DNA of 18,194 nt from Fimbriimonadaceae bacterium (GTDB lineage: Bacteria; Armatimonadota; Fimbriimonadia; Fimbriimonadales; Fimbriimonadaceae). Each line of letters starts with the position of its first letter. The stretch's first letter is position 1. Both the position numbers and the translations under genes were made by a program. Positions 14,771 through 18,194 of this stretch are shown here, one piece after another. The DNA lies in NCBI GenBank assembly GCA_947447315.1, contig CANFJD010000022.1:1-18194 (forward strand). The letters are read 5' to 3'. The notes below the pieces were generated by a model. It was not told the origin of the DNA. It searched no databases and was given only the letters and a program-made list of their open reading frames with translations.

Positions 14771-15826
14771 CTACTTCGCTAATGACAGCAGTCGTTTGGT
14801 GATGAGGTCCCAGTCCATCTCGGGCGCACCTTTGACCGCGTTGGCGCTGAACTGATCGTAGTTCTGCAGCGCGGCGTGAATGCCTTCGACAAAGTTATCC
14901 AGACCCAACGGCACTGCGACGCCGCAGTTGTATTCCGCAACAATGTCCTTGGAGCCATTATCCACCGCATTGGTGGTCACGGTTGGCGTTCCGCAGGCCA
15001 TGCACTCCGCGATAACGCGCGGAAAACCTTCGCGGATGGATGGCAGTAGCAAAAGCTCCGATCGCGCCAACATATCCATCTTTTGCTCGTCGCTGATAAA
15101 CCCAGCCAGGTGCACGTTTGGATGGTTTCCATACTCGGCACGCAGACCTTCCAGCATAGGCCCCCCGCCCGCAATAACCACCTTCTTATCCGCCCCGTAC
15201 TTTTCGTTGTAGGCCAGAGTCGCTTGAATCGCAACCTCGGGATGCTTATGCTCAGCCAGCCGGCCAAAAAAGATGAAGTGGTCGCGACCCAAATTTTGGT
15301 AATCCGCGACGTTAATGCCAGACGGCAAGCATGTCACCTTCAATCCGGGAATGCGCTCGGCTGCCTTTTTGGCGAGCGCGGAACTCACCGTACTTACTTG
15401 GTGACTACCGAGCATCATTTTCAGCTCCAAGAAATCCCACAATTTGCCGCTGCGGAACTCGCAGATATCGACAATAGTATTTTTTGAGAGCCGACGTCCA
15501 AAAATCCCAGGTAACACGGGCCACTGGTTGGCGATCAGAATGTTTGCGTCTCGAATTGAAGTGTCAGCAAGAACGGCCTGGGTGAATTTGATCACCGTGG
15601 GAACACGGCGACCAAACTTGCCCGATTTGTAGTTCGGATCCGCAACCAAACGTCGCACACGTACGCCGTCCATCACTTCATCTTTTGGCAAACCGCCCTT
15701 GTGATCGATGGTGACGACCTCCACCGAGTGCCCCGCCGCGATAAGATGCGGAGTGATCTCCTGGTATCGAATTTCCTGCCCGCCTACACTCGGCGAGTAC
15801 AGCTCGGTGATAATGACTATCCGCAT
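14771..15826 (-). CDS. GT4-family glycosyltransferase
   Basis: 351 residues, GT-B fold. The N-terminal domain starts MRIVIITELYSPSVGGQEIR with the Gly-rich acceptor loop and continues HLIAAGHSVEVVT. The C-terminal nucleotide-sugar domain has FFGRLAEHKHPE, VVIAGGGPMLEGL, VHLAGFISDEQK and the E-x7-E motif, Glu266 and Glu274, in REGFPRVIAECMACGTP. It is probably retaining and cytosolic, extending a lipid-linked glycan; donor and acceptor are unknown. The gene starts 7 bp after the epimerase stop, so the two are co-transcribed. It converges with the sugar phosphotransferase with 3 bp between stop codons. Confidence 0.92.
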   Translation of the reverse strand: MRIVIITELYSPSVGGQEIRYQEITPHLIAAGHSVEVVTIDHKGGLPKDEVMDGVRVRRLVADPNYKSGKFGRRVPTVIKFTQAVLADTSIRDANILIANQWPVLPGIFGRRLSKNTIVDICEFRSGKLWDFLELKMMLGSHQVSTVSSALAKKAAERIPGLKVTCLPSGINVADYQNLGRDHFIFFGRLAEHKHPEVAIQATLAYNEKYGADKKVVIAGGGPMLEGLRAEYGNHPNVHLAGFISDEQKMDMLARSELLLLPSIREGFPRVIAECMACGTPTVTTNAVDNGSKDIVAEYNCGVAVPLGLDNFVEGIHAALQNYDQFSANAVKGAPEMDWDLITKRLLSLAK

Positions 15827-15833
15827 ATTCGGG

Positions 15834-16751
15834 TTAGGAACTCTTCAGCCACTCCGCCAGTTCAGCGACTCCGCGCTCAAGATCATATTCCGCTTTCCAG
15901 CCGAGCGTCTGCAACTTGGCGTTGTTGGCGCAGAGGTGCATCCGGTCCGACGGCCGGTATCGCTCTGGTACCGAGACGGCGGTGAGGTTTCGTCCCATTG
16001 CCGCTCCTAGGGCTTCCGTCACTTCACGTGCGTTGTACTCATATCCCGACCCGATGTTGTAGAAATCGTACGGTACGGATGGGTCAAGGTTATTCAGAAT
16101 AGCCATGACACCGGATACAATATCACCTACAAAAGTGAAGTCGCGCTTTGTTTCCAGGTTGCCAAGTTGAATGTCATCGCGCGTCTCGGCTTGTAGCAAA
16201 ATCTCCGGAATGAGGTGGGGATTAGTTTCTCTAGGTCCGTAAATGTTGAAGAACCGCATCGCCCGCACCGGAACCTTGTTCCAGCGCGACCAGACTTCCA
16301 TCTGGTCCTCATTGATCTTCTTGGTGAGGCCGTAAACGTCAGTCGGCTGCATTGGCTCGGACTCATGGTGCGGATCATCGTTCGGACCGTAAACCGCGGC
16401 GCTGGATGCCGCCACAACTCCTTTCGCGCCTTTCGACAGTTCTAGTATCCGGTTAAAGCCGCCAACGTTCACATCAATCGTATGCTGCCAATTCTTATTG
16501 CAGTAAGGGATGTAATGGACAGCCGCCAAATTGACAACCCACTCTGGATCGAACGCCTTCCAGGCGTCTACCCATTCACTGTCCTCGCGGATATCGCCTT
16601 TCACAAACCTAATGTCCCCGGTCGTCGGGATGTACTCTTCCTTGCCAGCAAAAAAGTCATCCACCACCAGCACAGAGTGCCCCTGCTCAAGCAAGGTAGG
16701 GACTAGTAACGAACCAACAAACCCGGCACCGCCGGTAACTACTACTCGCAT
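15834..16751 (-). CDS. NAD-dependent nucleotide-sugar epimerase/dehydratase
   Basis: 305-residue extended SDR. NAD-binding GGAGFVGS at 7-14 with the acidic VVDDF at 29-33, NLAAVHY at 74-80, SSAAVYG, and catalytic Tyr140/Lys144 in DVYGLTKK. RFFNIYGPRETNPHLIP and KRDFTFVGDIV place it among UDP-sugar epimerases and related dehydratases, though it is not close to the galE encoded at 10319-11305. The product is not assignable by eye. The 157-bp gap before it is AT-rich toward the upstream gene and holds a TATATT at 16814-16819, but no convincing promoter. A 47-codon open frame there overlaps this start. The downstream glycosyltransferase begins 7 bp after its stop. Confidence 0.9.
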   Translation of the reverse strand: MRVVVTGGAGFVGSLLVPTLLEQGHSVLVVDDFFAGKEEYIPTTGDIRFVKGDIREDSEWVDAWKAFDPEWVVNLAAVHYIPYCNKNWQHTIDVNVGGFNRILELSKGAKGVVAASSAAVYGPNDDPHHESEPMQPTDVYGLTKKINEDQMEVWSRWNKVPVRAMRFFNIYGPRETNPHLIPEILLQAETRDDIQLGNLETKRDFTFVGDIVSGVMAILNNLDPSVPYDFYNIGSGYEYNAREVTEALGAAMGRNLTAVSVPERYRPSDRMHLCANNAKLQTLGWKAEYDLERGVAELAEWLKSS

Positions 16752-16908
16752 AATTTGATGCTCCCGTCGGAATTCCCGAAGTCGGCGATGACAGTTCGGT
16801 TCAGCTTGCGGCGAATATACCCGCTGAATTTGGTGGAAGTGGATTGAGACAAGGCATAAGAGCGTTTCATCGAAATAATCAACATATCAATAACCAATAA
16901 TTTGAAAA

Positions 16909-18018
16909 TTAGGCAGCAAGCAGTTGTTCGTAATCATCGACAGAAGTTTCAAGTCGAAACCGCTCCCAACTTTCGGAAGGAGGCGGCTTGGGGTGGTCGA
17001 GGGCAGACGTGATATTGGCTGCCAGAGCCGCGACGTCGCCAACCGACGAGAGTAGGCCGTATTCTCCGTTCCTCAAGATTTCAAATGGACCCGAACGGCA
17101 ATTGGTCGCCACAACCGGAGCGCCACAGGCCATGGCCTGAATCAGGACACCGGGCAAACCCTCGAAAAGGGAAGAAAGTACGAAGACGCTGCAGTGGCCC
17201 ATGTGACCAAACGGCGGAGAAACGAATCCAGGAAGAGCGAGATCGTTGACAATTCCCAATTCGGTTGCCAATTGCGTGAGTGCATCGCGGTCGGGGCCCT
17301 CACCTAAAATCATAAGTCGCGCTTCGTAGTTTTTTCGCACTTCAGCGAACGCACGTAGTAGAGTGGGGTAGTCCTTTTGGTGAGAAAGTCTGCCCGCCGC
17401 CAAAACCACCGGCTTATGACCATCGACAAAGTAAGGATGATCCGGCCGGATCTTCGATTGCGCCAGCAGGGAATCGTCAACTACCGGATTGTAAATCACC
17501 TGAATTCGTTCCCGGTCGATGCCCGTGAGTCTCGCGAAATCGTCGGCTGCGCCTGACGAGACCGACACTACCGCGTCCGCCCATTTCGCCACGGCCTTAA
17601 CGATGGTTGGCATCATTTTCATGCGAAGTGACTTGGCGTTCTTCGCCTCTTCTGTTAGAGTATTGCGAATACTAATGACAATCTTTGCCTTACTACCGCA
17701 TAGTCTCCGGGCTACCAACGCCGCAACGTTCGGCTGATTCAGCACTCCAAGCACGGAGTGAGGCTTTTCTGCGATGAGATACTTCTTCATTGCCGATACG
17801 CTCAGGATCGGTACCTTGGTTTTGAGATCGATCAGCCGAACATTTTGGGGAACTAAGTCTAAATAGGCGCCTTCGCCCTTCGTGACGATCAGGTCCACTT
17901 TGTGGCCACGATCGGCTAAGCCGCGTGCTAAGTTAATGGTCATGCGTTCTGCCCCTCCACCGTGAAGGTCTTGCATGAACAAGGCAATGTGACGGCGGGG
18001 GAATTTTGAATCGCTCAT
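16909..18018 (-). CDS. GT4-family glycosyltransferase
   Basis: 369 residues, GT-B fold. N-terminal FMQDLHGGGAERMTINLARG is the acceptor-side loop common in lipopolysaccharide and capsule GT4 enzymes. The donor domain has VLAAGRLSHQKDYPTLLRAF, LMILGEGPDRDAL, LPGFVSPPF and FEGLPGVLIQAMACGAPVV. In the usual E-x7-E motif the second Glu is Gln (Glu286, Gln294), a variation seen in some relatives and not by itself a sign of inactivity. The start ATG overlaps the stop of the preceding gene by 4 bp (ATGA). The C-terminal part resembles the partial glycosyltransferase just upstream (YGLLSSVGD versus YGILCPVGD), pointing to tandem paralogues. Confidence 0.92.
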   Translation of the reverse strand: MSDSKFPRRHIALFMQDLHGGGAERMTINLARGLADRGHKVDLIVTKGEGAYLDLVPQNVRLIDLKTKVPILSVSAMKKYLIAEKPHSVLGVLNQPNVAALVARRLCGSKAKIVISIRNTLTEEAKNAKSLRMKMMPTIVKAVAKWADAVVSVSSGAADDFARLTGIDRERIQVIYNPVVDDSLLAQSKIRPDHPYFVDGHKPVVLAAGRLSHQKDYPTLLRAFAEVRKNYEARLMILGEGPDRDALTQLATELGIVNDLALPGFVSPPFGHMGHCSVFVLSSLFEGLPGVLIQAMACGAPVVATNCRSGPFEILRNGEYGLLSSVGDVAALAANITSALDHPKPPPSESWERFRLETSVDDYEQLLAA

Positions 18019-18194
18019 TTGCTACCGGCCAAAATCAGGGCTTCGTAGCGGTCTACGCTGGCTTCATCTGTATACGGACTCCAGGACTCGGGACCCGGCA
18101 TTATGCCTTCTCCTCGCAATACTTTGAGAATGCTGGCAGCGAGAGCGGTGGGGTCTCCAACGGGGCAAAGAATGCCGTATTTTCCTTGTGCCAA
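18015..18194 (-). CDS. Glycosyltransferase C-terminus (partial, gene begins outside window)
   Basis: The frame ending at TGA 18015-18017 is open to the right edge, giving the last 59 codons. It reads LAQGKYGILCPVGDPTALAA, then a helix (SILKVLRGEG), a PESW motif and a C-terminal VDRYEALILAG. The same layout (EYGLLSSVGDVAALAA, then SESW, then VDDYEQLLAA) ends the downstream GT4 gene, so this is very likely a second GT4 glycosyltransferase. The 4-bp ATGA overlap with that gene indicates coupled translation. Confidence 0.82.
   Translation of the reverse strand: MAQGKYGILCPVGDPTALAASILKVLRGEGIMPGPESWSPYTDEASVDRYEALILAGSK

Noticed and set aside
14767..14771. Bidirectional terminator between the convergent genes
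   Set aside because: The stop codons are 3 bp apart, and I saw no GC hairpin with a T-run on either side.
16752..16908. Clear promoter for the epimerase-glycosyltransferase pair
   Set aside because: The gap is AT-rich and holds TATATT at 16814-16819, but no -35-like hexamer at 16-18 bp. The evidence is too weak for a feature.
1..18194. CRISPR array, tRNA, insertion sequence, restriction or antiphage system
   Set aside because: I saw no spaced direct repeats, cloverleaf sequences, transposase motifs or defence-gene motifs. The genome space is almost fully taken by metabolic and glycan genes.

Overview
The window reads as a gene-dense bacterial chromosome segment of moderate GC content. Several intergenic gaps are under 30 bp, there are many TTG/GTG starts, and Shine-Dalgarno sites are scarce. 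I see no tRNA, rRNA, insertion sequence, phage gene or CRISPR array. The gene mix resembles non-model environmental phyla such as Armatimonadota: a secreted kexin-type protease, a pseudopilin-like orphan protein, a DUF2752 protein and actinobacterial-type arabinose-donor enzymes away from any other actinobacterial hallmark. That placement is an inference the sequence cannot prove.

Layout: (a) 1-1975, minus strand, a large exported subtilisin/kexin-like protease with a P domain, running off the left edge. (b) 2070-3603, a small membrane-anchored protein facing a divergent PLP enzyme of the D-cysteine desulfhydrase family. (c) 11305 down to 3600, a nine-gene minus-strand run with tiny gaps or overlaps: galE, a 124-residue membrane protein, an rfbD-like reductase, a UbiA-family phosphoribosyltransferase, dprE2-like, dprE1-like, nrnA, truB and a DUF2752 protein. 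(d) 11402-14767, plus strand: an exported metallophosphoesterase, glmS and a polyprenyl-phosphate sugar phosphotransferase. (e) 14771-18194, minus strand: a glycosyltransferase, a nucleotide-sugar epimerase and two tandem glycosyltransferases, the last one cut by the right edge.

The most notable content is the trio at 6046-9046. It matches, in order and with diagnostic residues, the three mycobacterial enzymes that turn PRPP and polyprenyl phosphate into polyprenyl-phosphoryl-D-arabinofuranose: DPPR synthase, DprE1 and DprE2. It sits among genes for UDP-galactose, deoxyhexose, glucosamine-6-phosphate, a lipid-linked glycan initiator and GT4 glycosyltransferases. The window therefore looks like part of a surface-glycan locus able to supply D-arabinofuranose. 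The 5-phosphatase, the flippase and the arabinosyltransferase are not evident here. A second theme is start-site architecture: three genes that begin transcription units (2588, 11305, 12231) carry a TAnnnT box 6-7 nt before the ATG, the signature of leaderless mRNAs.
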